NCBI RefSeq assembly: GCF_034190915.1
Contig: NW_026947484.1
Coordinates: 137,862,982 to 137,926,981 of the forward strand
Direction of reading: 5' to 3'
DNA length: 64,000 nucleotides
Source: Cavia porcellus
Lineage: Eukaryota; Chordata; Mammalia; Rodentia; Caviidae
Below are positions 35,952 through 48,239 of this stretch, one piece after another. The stretch's first letter is position 1. Each line of letters opens with the position of its first letter. The translations under genes were made by a program, and so were the position numbers. The notes under the pieces were generated by a model. That model saw only the letters and a program-made list of their open reading frames with translations. It was not told the origin of the DNA and made no database searches.

Positions 35952-35969
35952 CTTATTTAAAACTTTTAA

Positions 35970-37660
35970 ACAACACATACATTTATAATTATGTGGCTGG
36001 TAGACTTGAAATAAGGCATGTAAGATTCTAACTCCATAATATAACTAGAATGATTACTGTCCTTATTTTTGAAGGCAAGTAATCTAGCATTGGCAGTGAT
36101 ATGCATAGCATGGTGTAGTCTCAGTACTGACATATTTGCACAAATTAGATATGCTGGGAACTTTCAAGATTATATGATTACTGATTAACCCAAATTCATG
36201 AATGCCAGAAACTATGTTTAAGTCTGTATTTGGCCTTTTGAATGTAAGGAAGAGGCTTACACAAAGGCAAAAACTAAACTTTGGTAAATGTTATGTGTAC
36301 TATGCAACATTTCTTAGGAGATTTTCTACTAAAACGAGGAAACCAAGAAAAAAAAGAAAAGTTAGAATTCAGGAAACAAGATTTTCAATTTCTGAGCAGG
36401 AAGGAGAAAATCTCAAATGATAGTGAAACATTTTTAGGACTACAGCTATGTACAGGTATAGCTAACAACCATTCTAAAGTGGGACAGATTCAGTGGACCC
36501 AGAAATAGAGCTCCAGAGAGTTGGACGTGACACAGTGCCACATGTACCTGAACTATTGAGAGGAGAAAGGGGTGTTCTATTACAAATATGTATTTAGAAA
36601 ACTGTCAGATACAAAGTCTATTAGCTTCTCCAAGTTATTCCTACAGCTGGGGCAACCAGCCATTCCAAAGGGGTTTCCTCCTTCTACCGCTTTCTGTGTG
36701 GATGAAATACTACATCACAAGGTACGTAATCTGGTGTCCCAAGTGGGCAGCCCCTAAAGGAGATTGTTAATGTAATCTAAAAGTTCAAAGGAATACATTC
36801 ACATGGGGTGAATTTTACCAAATGAGAAACCAGATGCAAAGACCTGGGAAGATAAATCAATTTACTTTTTCTCTTTTGTGGAAGATATTGAGGCATGTTT
36901 TATTTTTGCAGCCCATCTGGTGAAGTCTCGGGTGTCCAACATCCCTGCTGAGCAACCTGCCATGTACCCTAGTGGCTCTTGATGAAATAGTAACCAGGTA
37001 AGGTAGCACTTTGCATTACTTGACATCTTTCCTTGCCTCTTTTCCTTTCCCTCCATCCTCATTGGTCTGGGCTTGCATCTCCCAAATAAAGTATAAATAT
37101 TTGAATTTTTGCTTCAGAGTCTATGTTTTAGAGGATCTTGGATAAGATTAAAACTAAGAAAATAATAAAGTGGATTAACTTCCAGGAAACCTGAATGTAA
37201 TGCAAGAAATAATAGTGTAGTGCTTGGCTCAGCCCTTAACATTTAGTATTAGCATAAATACTAAATATCCAGCAAATATTGAGACATATTTGAGAAGACA
37301 TATTGAGACATATTGAGAAGAGTGGAGTGGAAGAGGGAGATGTTGGGTGCATTGTCTTGGTGAAGGGGAGCTAAACCGTTGTCTTCCCTAACAAAAAGTC
37401 AATTAGCCTAAAAAGTCTAAAAAAGGAAAGTAAACTGGAAAACTAATAGAATTGCAAATGATTGTTCTGTGGGGAAAGGAACATGGGGAACTGAAGATAA
37501 TTTTTCTTTTTCAAGCCCTACTGAATCAATTAGTCAATGATTCAACCATTTATGTTTATAATATTTATTTTAAAAGACACATTTCAAATTCCAATTCTCA
37601 TTAAAAACATTTGGTTTTATTGTTATAATCTATAAAATCAAATTAAGGGAGGTGTTTAAC
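35970..37660. other. Unassigned intergenic sequence
   Basis: I recognise no gene, RNA or repeat. Plus-strand frames of 60-75 codons at 36202-36757 show no domain or conserved motif. A short 20-base pattern GACATATTGAGA recurs near 37280-37320. Confidence 0.35.
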
Positions 37661-37669
37661 TTTTGAAGA

Positions 37670-38285
37670 AACATCTAGTTTCTTGAAGCGACTATGTCCT
37701 TTATATTCTTCTTAGCAATGTATAAGAGTTCTAGTTCCTCCACTTCCTTGACAACATTTAATGTTGTCTCTTTAGTCACCATTTCGTGCTGTCTTTTTCA
37801 TTTCTGTCATTCTTGGTGGCATACAGTGGTATCTCATTGTGGTTTTAATTTGCATTTTGTGAGATAAGTGATGATAAATGTATTTCATGGCCTTTCTGGT
37901 CATTTGTACATCTGGTTTTTTTTTTTTCCCCCTCCATCATTACTGAAGATTAAACTCAGGGCCTTCACACTGAGCTATGTCCCCAGCCCTTCTTTTCATT
38001 TTTTATTCTGAGACAAATTCTTGCTAACTAGCTAAATTACCCAGAGTGGGTTCACACTTGTCATGCTCCAGCCTCAGCGTACCAGAATGCTGGAATTATA
38101 TGCATGCAGTACACATCTAGCCTGTATTCTTTTCAATTGATTTATTTAATTTAGCTGTAGAAGTTTTATATATGTTAGGTAAAATTACTTTGTCAGTTTT
38201 TTGTGAATTAAATATTTTCTGATTGCTTACTTAAAATGAACAAATATCTTTAGTTTTGCTGAAATCTAATTGATCAGTTTTTCCC
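37670..38285 (-). mobile_element. Old L1 ORF2 fragment (minus), split by a composite SINE
   Basis: 37700-37910 in antisense keeps L1 C-terminal landmarks (ATCTCATTGTGGTTTTAATTTGCATTT and TGATGATAAATGTATTTCATG on the plus strand). 38125-38280 continues with TTTAGCTGTAGAAGTTTTATATAT and the following ORF2 region. The two parts are colinear across the SINE at 37915-38118. It is an old, diverged copy. Confidence 0.7.
37915..38118 (-). mobile_element. Composite B1+ID SINE (B4-like dimer)
   Basis: On the minus strand 38118-37990 is a degraded B1 (ACCTGTAATTCCAGCATTCTG-like start, GAGGCTGGAGCATGACAAG, TAGCAAGAATTTGTCTCAGAATAAAAAATG). This is directly followed by an ID element (GGGCTGGGGACATAGCTCAG, CCCTGAGTTTAATC) and an A tail (the T run at 37917-37930). 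A 5' B1 unit joined by an A-rich linker to a 3' ID unit is the layout of rodent B4/MEN-type dimers. It is old and has lost part of the ID middle. Confidence 0.75.
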
Positions 38286-38389
38286 TTTAATGGTTAATAC
38301 TTTGACTCCGAAGTTATCTCAGACTCCTCTCATTCTCCCTGTGTCTTGGGAGCTTACTTGCCCTTCCTGCCATGTTACAATGCACCACC

Positions 38390-38520
38390 AAGGATCTCAT
38401 CAGATGCGGCTCTTCATTTGGGTTTCTCAGCCTCTGAAACTGTAAAAAGTAAATTTATTTTCTTCATAATTTAAACCATGTTATACTTTATTACAGTAAC
38501 AGAGAAAGAAATATGACACT
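38390..38520 (+). mobile_element. LTR fragment, MaLR-like 3' end
   Basis: TTTCTCAGCCTCTGAAACTG near 38420, AAAGTAAATTTATTTTC, and TTATTACAGTAACAGAGAAAG follow the usual 3' end of MaLR LTRs. The upstream part (38280-38390) is only weakly similar, so limits are loose. Confidence 0.55.
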
Positions 38521-39035
38521 CATATCAGTGTCCTATTCTGAGGAACAAATTGAAAGAAACTTAGCAGCTGAAGATAACATGTATGAAGTCAACATTTTCT
38601 GTGTCATTGGCTGACTGGGTCCTCTGATGAGGGTCTCACAAAGCTGGAATCAGCTCTGCATTCTTTCCAGAGCTCACATGACTGTTGGCATGATTCAGGT
38701 GCAACTGTCAAAACTGAGGTTGCCTTTTCTTTCTGGCTGTCAGTAGAACATGCTCTCACTTCTAAAAGTCCTTTTGCTTCTTGTCATATGGATCTCTCAT
38801 AACATAGCAGATTCCTCTTCCCAAGGCAGCAAGGGGGAAACCTCCTTCCTCCACCATCTGTAAAGACTGGTTCATATGCATAGTAGCATAATTGGTGACA
38901 TCCATCATCCTTGCCACACTCTATTGGCTAGAAATAAATTAGAGGTCTTCCCCATACTCAACGATTGGTTAATAACAGGGTACAGGACCAAAAGGCAGAG
39001 TTGTAAAGCCACTTAGAAGTCTACTAACACACCCA
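38520..39035. other. Unassigned, possibly an ancient repeat
   Basis: The segment containing GAGGGTCTCACAAAGCTGGAA and TCTTGTCATATGGATCTCTC recalls an old interspersed repeat, but I cannot name it. There is no gene. Confidence 0.25.
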
Positions 39036-39039
39036 GCCA

Positions 39040-39400
39040 CTTCACTCTGTGACCCAGCAAATCCTAAGAAGTGTTTGCCCAAGAGAAATAAATAAATGTT
39101 CACAAAGGACCTATATGCATATAATCATAGTTGCTTCATTAAAAACAGTCAACAACTAAAAACAGCCTGGTGGCCATCAACAGAAAAATGGAAAAGCACA
39201 CTGTGATATACTTACCCAATGATATACTGCGCAGCAATCAAAAGGAATCAACTGCTGATACACAGTTCTATATGAATGGATGAAGAATCATGCTGAATGA
39301 AAGAAGCTAGATATAAGAAGTACATATCATATGCACTCAATTACGTAACACTTGAAAAGGGGTAAAACTAACCGATGGTGATAGCAAATCAGGTCAATGG
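39040..39400 (+). mobile_element. L1M-like 3' end fragment (plus)
   Basis: GTGACCCAGCAAATCC, GTTTGCCCAAGAGAAATAAA, CTAAAAACAGCCTGG, CATCAACAGAAAAATGG and ATACTGCGCAGCAATCAAAA appear in the order of the L1 ORF2 C-terminus, followed by 3' UTR-like sequence. Diverged and short. Confidence 0.75.
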
Positions 39401-39559
39401 TTACTTAGGTGATGGAATTGACTAAAAAGGGGTTCCAGGAACCTTTTAGGAATAATAGAAATGACATATATTCATTAAAACTGATGTTTGAGATTCATTT
39501 GTGTAAATCACATCTGAAAAGAAACTTAATTATTTCAGAGAGCAAATGTATTGAGCAAG

Positions 39560-39720
39560 AGATTTTGTTCAATGTGTATCAGACCCAGCTTGTTAAAAGT
39601 GCAGTTCCCATAGGCCTCACCTGAAAGACTGGGATGCAGGTTATCTGCAGTGGTGCCAGGCAGGGATCTGCATTTTTTATAAACAGCTCAGGCTATTCTG
39701 GTACTCTACTGCCAAAACCG
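39560..39720 (+). mobile_element. MER5-type (hAT-Charlie) DNA transposon remnant
   Basis: CAGCTTGTTAAAAGTGCAG, CCCATAGGCCTCACCTG, GGATCTGCATTTTTTATAAAC and AGCTCAGGCTATTCTGG follow the internal order of the non-autonomous MER5/hAT-Charlie family. The terminal repeats are not clear. Confidence 0.6.
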
Positions 39721-39859
39721 TTTTGGAGAATGTGTAAGCTGTGCTTGCTCTCTTGTTCTCATTCTAACACTGGCATCTCATCGCAGTATTCCAGGGCAGG
39801 AAGAAGCTCAGGACAAATCAGTAACTATCTAGCAGGGAGAGGGATAGCTTTTCTACCTC

Positions 39860-40670
39860 TGCCATGTTAGGCCCAGTTGTCAACAATCCATTGACTTTTT
39901 ATGTATTAGGGAGGGGAATTCAGTCAAGTGGAGCCTTCTGGATGCTACTGAAGAAAGCCCAGGGGTATGCAGTATGGCCTTTGGGACTGGGTTGCAGTGG
40001 CTGCCTCCTCCCTTTTGCTGACGACCAGGCCTGACCTCGGATGCATGCTGCACTGAGTACCAGCTTGACCTGGGAACCAGGCAGGTCTCAAGACTGGGAA
40101 TAGAGAATATATCTGGGGAGCCCAAGGCTCCTATGAATTCCACATCTGTGCTTTTAGCCTGAGACTAGGTTTTCCTGTCAACAATTCATGTGAGACTTTT
40201 CTTCATGATGCCTCTGCAAAGGCTCACCCATATTTTCAGAAACTTATAGCAAATAGCAATGAGGGGTCAGGGATATGGGGCCATGTATCCATCTGTAGCC
40301 ATTGTGAGACCAGAAGTATTTGTGAGCCCCAGATAGGTGCTGCAAGCCGGTGAGCCAGATGCTGCCAGCACCGTTCACTCCGAGGCCACGCTTGGAATTA
40401 GATGCAAGGATCCTACCTGCCTCAGGGGACAGCTGGACTCTGCATCCTGCAGGTATTAAGCTACCTGGCAACTCCAGGAGCCAAGCCTATTCAGAAGCTG
40501 AACACAGGTGGAGGGCAGAGTCACTTGAAAGCCATCTTTATTCTGAGGGTTCCTATGTGCCAGTGCAGCAGCCTCATGGCTTCTCAGGACCAGGCTGGTG
40601 CCAAGAATGGGCACAGACTCACACGTGAGGGAAAAGTTCGTGTTAGGGTTCACTGAGTAACAAATGAGCT
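39860..40670. other. Unassigned intergenic sequence
   Basis: Overlapping plus- and minus-strand frames near 40244-40660 show no family features. No repeat recognised. Confidence 0.3.
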
Positions 40671-40679
40671 GCTCACTGC

Positions 40680-40850
40680 TTTCTGTGCACTGTTTGTAAG
40701 TGCCACAGCAGCTCAGCAGGATAAGCCTTGTTCCATTTTGCAGATGGGAAACAGGCTTAGCATGGTTAACTATCCAAAATCCATGCAGCATTGAGTGAGA
40801 AATCAAGGATCTATCTGCCTTCAGTGTGCCACATTTCTCCACTGTTTCCC
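40680..40850 (-). mobile_element. MIR SINE fragment (minus)
   Basis: TGTTCCATTTTGCAGATGGG then AAACAGGCTTAGCATGG and AATCAAGGATCTATCTGCC are the antisense of MIR core and 5' tRNA part as usually seen. Old and diverged. Confidence 0.55.
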
Positions 40851-40859
40851 CTGACCTCT

Positions 40860-43000
40860 TGCCATAAAGAGTCTAAATGGTGATTTCTGGAAGCTGAGCA
40901 GTGGCGGTTGATGCAGAAGTTTCTGAGGGAAAATGCTCTGGATCTATCTACTGTTGGATCATTGCCACAAGACAGAGCTGGAGGATACTGCAGCTCAATA
41001 GCAGCACCTGGAAATCATTGGCAGATAACTCCCCACATCAGGGTCATCAGCAGCATCACTGTCGTGATTGCCTCTGTGCTCCCCAATTTGACCACAGGTG
41101 AAACCTTTGTCCATCTCTTTATATACTTGAATTTACAACCCCCTGGGACGTAGATGTTAACCACTGTGTTCACTTTTTGATGGACCAAAGGGAACTCAGA
41201 TCAATCCTTCCTGGTGAGCTGCCTTTGAGACACAGAGCTCCTGGCTACCTTTCTTAGGGGTGAAGTAAGGGCCTTGTAGCAAGCGCCCCAGCTTGGTCTA
41301 TGAGGAGCCTGCCAAATATGTGAGGGTGTTAGTCCTCACCCAGGTGAGGGAGGAAGAGGCCAGGCCAGGAGGATTACTGAGCATTTGAACTCAACCTTAG
41401 AACAGTAAATATTGATTCAAGAAGCTGCCCAAAGGAGCTGACATTTTTATAATCAACAAATAAAGAGGAACTCCTCCCAGCCCCTGCGTAGTCAAAGGCC
41501 CTTTCTCTGCACAGCTGCCAGGGTACATTTCTGTCATCTGTGTCTAAGGAGAAGAGGAAGACCTGGTGGGAAATGTCCACAGGGGCCTGATTGACGTCAC
41601 TACTTCACCTTTAGAGGGACCATGGAGCCCAGGTTGCAGAGGCGGGACCTTGGGGAGCCAGCCAGCCAGCCGTGCAGGTGTCAGAGTCCTTTGGAACATA
41701 GCAGAACTTGGCACCAATACCCCCAAAGACAACAGATATGCCTCCCACACACAGCTTCCTCCTCTGGTGGCTGTTTGGTTGCCCATGCAGCTCGATCCCC
41801 CATTCATGGGTGAGGATACTTAGACCCCAAAAGAGAAATAGCTCCCAAGGAAAACAGCAAAAGGATGATGACATATGCCCAGCTCATCTGTGTCAAAGCA
41901 AAGGGGAGCATCAGCACTTGCCCTGCTACTAAACCTGAAGCAAGAGCTCATCGTGTGCTGGACAGCTGTCCCTGCCCTCTGATCCACAGACTGGCAGTCA
42001 CAGTCCTGTCTTTGCACTTTGCTCCAGCAGGTCCCTTCACCCGGAATCCTTCCCTACCCAGAACTTTTGAAACAGTGGGCATTGTCCAAAGCATTGCTTT
42101 CCTGTCATCTTTGCAGGAAATCTTCCTAACCTCCACTCCATATTTAAATTTCTAGCTTTTTTTTTTGCTCCCAGACAGGTCTGAGAGCTAACTCCTATGA
42201 GCCACATCGCTAAGGGTTGTGATTTTGGGCTTTGTAGAAGATAGGATGGATCGATCTACTCTGGATTGGCCCCAGGCATGACTGTGTTATAAGCTGTAGT
42301 TCATCATGGCTGTTACTCTTCTGGGTATGTGGGGGGATTAGAGGTCCTGGTCCCCTGGGTTGGAGAATCCATGGACTTCATGCTAGATGGAAGCAGTGTA
42401 GATCATCTTTGAGCTGAGCATACAATGGGTGTATTTAATTTCTGGCATTGGTTCCTTTGGATTATTTTTTCTAGTGGGCAGTTCTGCACGGTAAGATAAT
42501 TGAGGGGCTGCAGTGGGATGACCCTACTACCCTCCACATGAGTCCTCTGAGTCTGAGTGCCTTTGAGGTCACCTCTCAGATAGCAGGAAGGGGGTGAGGG
42601 CATGCAGACTCAGCAGGTTGTCTGTAAGTAGGTAACTCTGGGACGTTGGTATTCACATCATTTAGCCTGGTCTTTGCCACATCGCCATACTTACCATCAT
42701 GACACTTGGGAAACATAGTTTCTAGTGGGGCAGGTATGCACCAAGCATAAATTCATCCAGGGTCTTCTTTAAGGCAAAAAAGGGAAATAGATGCTGGCAC
42801 AGGCAGGGCTATTCATCTTCCTCATAACCAAGTCACTCTGAGTAAATGTCCAGTTCTGACAGGGCTCTGGCTGCCTGCAGCCCATGCCCTAGCCAGCTAG
42901 ATCTGGGTCCTTTTCTCCTTCCACCATCAGGCTTCCAGTTCTGACTGTTTCTGAACGGAACACTTGCATTTATAGAACTTCCTTTCCTTTATCTGGGAAA
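40860..43000. other. Unassigned intergenic sequence (2.1 kb)
   Basis: GC-moderate, with many overlapping short frames on both strands (41544-42155), as expected of chance frames. A plus frame at 41566-41823 and its neighbours carry no recognised domain. I see no repeat except a T-run at 42158-42165. Confidence 0.3.
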
Positions 43001-43009
43001 TAATGGTTT

Positions 43010-43205
43010 AGAGCAATTGATTACATAAGTTCTTTCCAGTTTTGACCTTTGACAGCCACCATTATGGGTAAGTCCTCTACATCTCTGAATTTCAATTTCT
43101 TCATCCAGAAAGCAGAGATAAAACAGTTCTTACCTCAGAGGGTTATTGTGAAAACATTTAGGGTCATGCCTGGCATATAAGAACTAGTAAGTCTTTGCTT
43201 TAATC
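43010..43205 (+). mobile_element. MIR SINE
   Basis: GTTTAGAGCAATTGATTACA, CATCTCTGAATTTCAATTTC, TTCATCCAGAAAGCAGAGAT, TTACCTCAGAGGGTTATTGTG and CATGCCTGGCATATAAG are the MIR core and 3' end in order. Confidence 0.75.
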
Positions 43206-43209
43206 AAAA

Positions 43210-44920
43210 TAGTAAGTTCCATTTGTCAGTTCCACTTGTCAGTGTGCTTTCTTTCATACTGAGGCCTGAAACAGGGCCAGCCAATATTTTGCACAAGTGC
43301 TGTCATAGTCTCCCTTTTGCAATGGGCCTTACTAATTTATCAAGACACTCTTCACAGGGAGCCAGGATACAGCCTCACTGTAGTTCTATCCGTGTTCCAG
43401 CAGCCCTCACCAGTCAAACCAAGATGGCACTCTCTCCCCTAGGAAGACTTTGTGGTTCAAACCCAAGCATGCTGAAAAAAAAAAAAGTGGCCTACATATC
43501 CCTGTGATGGCTCTTATGCACGGCCTCATAATTTTCTTTTGATATGTTGGTGCTCCAATTAGACTGCTCCATGACTTCTATTCCATCCCTCAGTAGGTCA
43601 GCCAGGAGCTCTGTGGCCCAAAGACAGCTCACCAGGAAGGATTCATCCGAGTTCCCTTTGGCCCCTCTGAAAAATAGACACAGTGCTTAACATCTACTTC
43701 CCAGAGGGTTGTAAATTCAAGTACAAGAAGAGGTGGACAAGGGTTTCATCACTGTCAAACTGGGCAACATAGAGTTCCATGAGGCAAGAACTCCAACTAG
43801 TCTTTCCACCTCAGTGCCCATAGCATCATGAATCTAAAAAAATGAATTCTAGGTGATTTGGTTGGCAAGTAGGGGAGTGATTTGGGAGACAAGTGGTGGG
43901 CTGTGGGACTGCTTTGGTGGATTCCATGTTCCCTGCTCTGGAAGCTGCCTCAAGAGCTGTGGGATGGATTTCTCCCATCACATTTCCCATTCACTGGTGA
44001 CTGGGAGCCCCCAAGTGAGTTGAGGTAGCCAGCACATGTTGGAGGAACAATACTAGTAGACACAAGGACCTGCCAGACTCCTCTGAGGCAGTTGTCCTAC
44101 CTTAAGACCTGGATGTCTACCAGTAGCTCAGGGTCCAGGCTGCAGGGCAGCTTCCAGCTTAGCAACTAATGGACCTGTAAGAGCTCAGACACCTGCTTTC
44201 TGCTCTCCCAGATAGGTGCTCAGCATCACCTTGGTGACAGAAGGGCAAGTGGGGGCCGGAATGAGAGAGGCTGCCATCTGCCTGGTCAGCCTAGGAAGGT
44301 ACTCACCACTGGGACTCAGACAGACAGAGGTGGAGGCAGTGGCCATGCTGTCCTAGGAGGGTCATGCCAAGCCGTGTGAACTGCTCACAGGCACAGCAGA
44401 GGCGCGGCAGCTTGAGACCCATTCCATCTTTAAGGTTCTTCTCTTGCTCAGATTCTACATTTGCATTTTGGTCTGTAAAATGCCATTATCAGATGGAGAA
44501 AGAGTACGTCATATGAGAACACTGGGAAGGCCTGTGTGAGCCACGCAGCAGCCTCCTGAAATACCACAATCAGGATGAAGCCCTGAGGGTCACCCTATGC
44601 AGAATGCCTCTCAGCTGCCCAGCTTGTACTGCAGATCTTCTCTTGATGAGGAACCTGAGATTCAGGAAAAACCATGTGGTTCACAAGCTAGGCCATGTAG
44701 CTTCAGCTGTGGGGCTTGTCTCACTGTCCCTAAAGACTTTGAAGTAGGGGCCTGTTCTTCTAACAAATTTTTGATGCTTCAGCAGACACAAAAATCTAAC
44801 AGGCAAGAGTTTTAAAAATTAAAATGTTTGTCTCCATGATCTCGGGTGATCCAGTGATATCCCTGGTCCAGGTGCTAAGGATTTAGGTAGAGCAAGCCAA
44901 AGCCTTGCTGCTATAGCAAA
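43210..44920. other. Unassigned intergenic sequence
   Basis: I recognise no gene, RNA or repeat. An A-run lies at 43474-43485. No frame longer than about 94 codons; the frame at 43223-43507 has no family resemblance. Confidence 0.3.
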
Positions 44921-44929
44921 GACCCTGTG

Positions 44930-45345
44930 AAATAAAATTTATAGAAAGTCACTGGTTTAGAGTGACTTTCTAAACCAACAGACCAGACCGAAGTGACATC
45001 TCTTATGCTGAAGTTTCATATCCTAAGCCAAAACCATGGTATTTATCTAACCTCCAAGAAATCAAGAGAAAGAGGTAATAGCAAAATCTCTAACCAGGCC
45101 AGTTTTACCCAGCATGATAAGGAAATCTCCTCTGCTTTAACCTTTATGTGGAAAGTAACACAACCAATCTGCTTCTGTTGTTGTAGTTAGTTAGCTGTTT
45201 CTGCTCTCCTAAGCTCTCTTCTGTGTAGAAAGCCAACCTCCTCTGGTCAATTCATCAGAACAAAATAGAATGAGAAACTTGTCTGATTCTAGAATCACAA
45301 ATAAGAGCCAATTAAGATCTTACATTTAAATTTATTTTCATTTTG
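44930..45345 (+). mobile_element. Possible ERVL-type LTR (copy 1)
   Basis: The 3' part TTGTCTGATTCTAGAATCAC followed by AAATAAGAGCCAATTAAGATCTTA resembles the polyadenylation-site end of an ERVL-class LTR. It is closely similar to 46290-46340 in the same orientation. The upstream border is a guess. Confidence 0.4.
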
Positions 45346-46034
45346 TTTTGTGGGAACCCTGACCTCTAAGACCTTGCTTTCGGAGGTGAGCTCAAAGCTA
45401 CTGGATAGTGGCGACGGAGAGTTGCTAGAGGTGAGTTGGTGGCATCTCCACTGACATCCTTGGATAGGCAGTAAGAATGCTCATATGGTTTACCTGTATT
45501 ATGTAAGGAGAATATGTGTTGAACTTTCTTGGTGGCCTCTCCTGTGACTCCCACTGCTTTCATATCAGCCACCAACCTTCTCTAGGTCCAGTCACACACT
45601 GCTTTTGAGAGGATTAGCATTACAAAGAAAAGAAAATTATTATGCATATTTTTGACTTCCAAGAGAAGTTCTTAAGCCCCCTTTTAGAAGCATTGGTTGT
45701 GAAAGTCTTAGTTTTGGGGGGTATAGAAATATTCTTGGTCTTGACTTAGCTTTGTTCAATTTAGGAATTTTCAGTTTGTAATGGTGCAAAATCCAATATG
45801 CATTCAGTAGAAACAACACTTCTAATTTTGAATTTTGACCTTTTCCTGGGCTAACGCGGTATGTGGTTGGATACACTTTCAAGATGCTGGGCAACAGCAG
45901 CCAGGTGCAGCACCCAGTCAACCACATCGGAACAGCAAAGAGTGGCTGCAGTGCACGGCCCTGCTAAGCTGTCCTAGTCATTAGTGTTATGCTGGATTGT
46001 TTGGTCTCAAGCTGCCTCCTCACATATTTTAAAT

Positions 46035-46350
46035 CTGGCCAAAAGGTTTCTCTGTACATAGTGAATTGTAACCTAACTTGATGTGTGAACAGACCGTAAC
46101 CTACTTTTGTAACAAGCTGCTCAATCTCCACCAACTCTTCAAATCTTATTCAAAAAAGACAAACGGGAGCTTAACCATTGGGCTGTGTCTGTACCTCACT
46201 TCTATTTTCTGTACTTTCCTTCCTTTTTCTGGATAACAGCACCACCTGGCCTGGGTGGAGAGGAACATTCTGAAATATTTTTGGTCTAGACTTCTACTTG
46301 ATTCTAGAATTATGAATAAAGTTAATTAAAATTGGAAAAACTATGTGTGT
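46035..46350 (+). mobile_element. Possible ERVL-type LTR (copy 2)
   Basis: GTGAATTGTAACCTAACTTG, GAACAGACCGTAACCTAC and TTGTAACAAGCTGCTCAATC, then TTGATTCTAGAATTATGAATAAAGTTAATTAA-like sequence with AATAAA at 46315-46320. This reads as an LTR with its polyadenylation signal. Its end matches copy 1 about 1 kb upstream. Confidence 0.45.
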
Positions 46351-47189
46351 TGTGACATTTTCTTTTTGAAAAATTGAGATGTCCAATACAAATTCAATTA
46401 AGAATATTCTCAATTTACAGTGAGTTTTCTGGAATATAACTTCAGCATAAATTGAGGAATACCTGGCATCAAAAGAAAAAATACTCTTTTGCAAATCCAA
46501 ATTGATCACACTCTCTCATTTGAAATGTATTCCTTGAGAGCCTGTTTCATGTCACACACACTATTCTTAATCGTAAGGCTGTTGTTTATCCATGCTGATG
46601 AAAGTAGATTAGTCAGCTTCAGGAGAGAACAAGATCACTTGCCTTGGTCATTTGGGAGTGGAGGTCAAGTTGGGGCAGGCTGTGTGGAAGGCAGAGGTGG
46701 AAGCTATGGAACCTCCAGAACAAGGGGTGTCTGCGAAGAGAAAGTCAGTGTGAGGGACACTGCCCAGGGCTGCCTAAACACCAGACTCCCTAGTGGACAC
46801 TTCCCACAGCGTGAGGCTCCACAGCATCTATCCCAAGGATGGGCACAGTTGCTGGATGGCCACTGAACTCCTGACCACTGGGAAGATAGGTGCCTCAAAT
46901 GTTCTCACACTTGGCTCAAGCCTTTTGACTCTATGTGGAAATTATATACTTAGTATACACATAAGGACACGAATAAGCCAGTCCTCCCCCAGAGAATGGG
47001 TCCCGGAATGCCAGATGGACCGTCCCGGGGTGCAATTGGAAGAGTAGCTGTCTACAGTTTTCCTCTCAGCGAGAACAGTATGGACTATTCAACTGGACTG
47101 GAGCTGTACAGGTTATACTTACGGCCCTGCCTGTGTCAGGTGTACTTTCATGAGCTCAGGGTGGTGACCCATGTACTGCCATGATCCCT

Positions 47190-47345
47190 ATTACAAATGG
47201 AAAATTTAAATGCCTTGTGCTTGGCTTCTTTACCCAAGATCAGAAGGTACTAAGTATTGAAGCCAGAATTCAGCCACAAATCTGATTCTAGGACCCTGAG
47301 TCCCTGATGACTCTACTCATGCTGTTTCTTAGGAATTTCCTCATC
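47190..47345 (-). mobile_element. MIR SINE (minus)
   Basis: CCCTATTACAAATGGAAAAT, AAGATCAGAAGGTACTAAGT, GAAGCCAGAATTCAGCCAC and GATTCTAGGACCCTGAGTCC are antisense MIR order. Diverged. Confidence 0.45.
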
Positions 47346-47799
47346 ATCATGCCAGTGAACTATAATGTAGTGAGCTGAAATTTACTGATGATGGAACAAA
47401 GGTTCAAAGGGTTTGGCCAAAGTGATAAGCGAATCTAGGAGGTGATGTTTAATAGAAATAAATGTGAGATTATAAATCGGGCTCAACAAATCCCAAGTAC
47501 AGAAAGAAAACAAACCAAAGCCAGTGCCAGAGCTTCAGCTGAGCAGCAGCAGGTGGTCAACACCTGAAGCCTCTGCCTTGACAGTCTGTGCAGCTGTGAG
47601 CTCCAGGGACACAAAGAACCAACAGGTGTGATCCTTGGCTGTACTGAAGCTGAGACCAAGGGGCAGAGAAGTCACTTTTGCTCTGCCCTTAATGGTCCAC
47701 CTGGAGAAGGGAGAAAAACAGGAGCTTATTCTGAAAATCAGAGCATAGGAACAAGGTGACCCCGGGCAGGTTTGTGTTCCCACATCCCTCAGCCACATA

Positions 47800-47960
47800 C
47801 CTGTGTGTGGCCTTTGGCAAATTACTGATCTCCCTGAGTCCGGTTCTCATGGGGTTAAGATTCCAGTTTGTCTGGCTGTTGTAAGGATTAGGGCTAAAGT
47901 AAACATAGAAGAAATGGTCCTTGTAAATGGTATTATTTAAAGAAAGATGATCAAGATATT
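47800..47960 (+). mobile_element. MIR SINE
   Basis: CTGTGTGTGGCCTTTGGCAAA, TTACTGATCTCCCTGAGTCC, CTGGCTGTTGTAAGGATTAG and TAAATGGTATTATT follow MIR order. Confidence 0.6.
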
Positions 47961-48239
47961 CATAGCTGATTTGAAATATTTGGAAATCACTCACCATGAC
48001 CAGATTGTTCCATATAGTACAAGAATCAAAGCATGGTGATAAAGGAATATAAAGCAGACTTTGGTTGGACTTTATGCACAGCTTCCTGCAGACAGAGCTG
48101 TCTGCACAGGGTGTGGGCTGCCCCGGAAGCCAGGAAGCGGACACCACGAGGCAGCTGGTTGACTTCAGAGGAGACTGGAGGATCACAGGTGATACCGGGC
48201 TAGTGGGCCTAAGAGGGCCCTCTCTCTTTTCTCAGTTTT

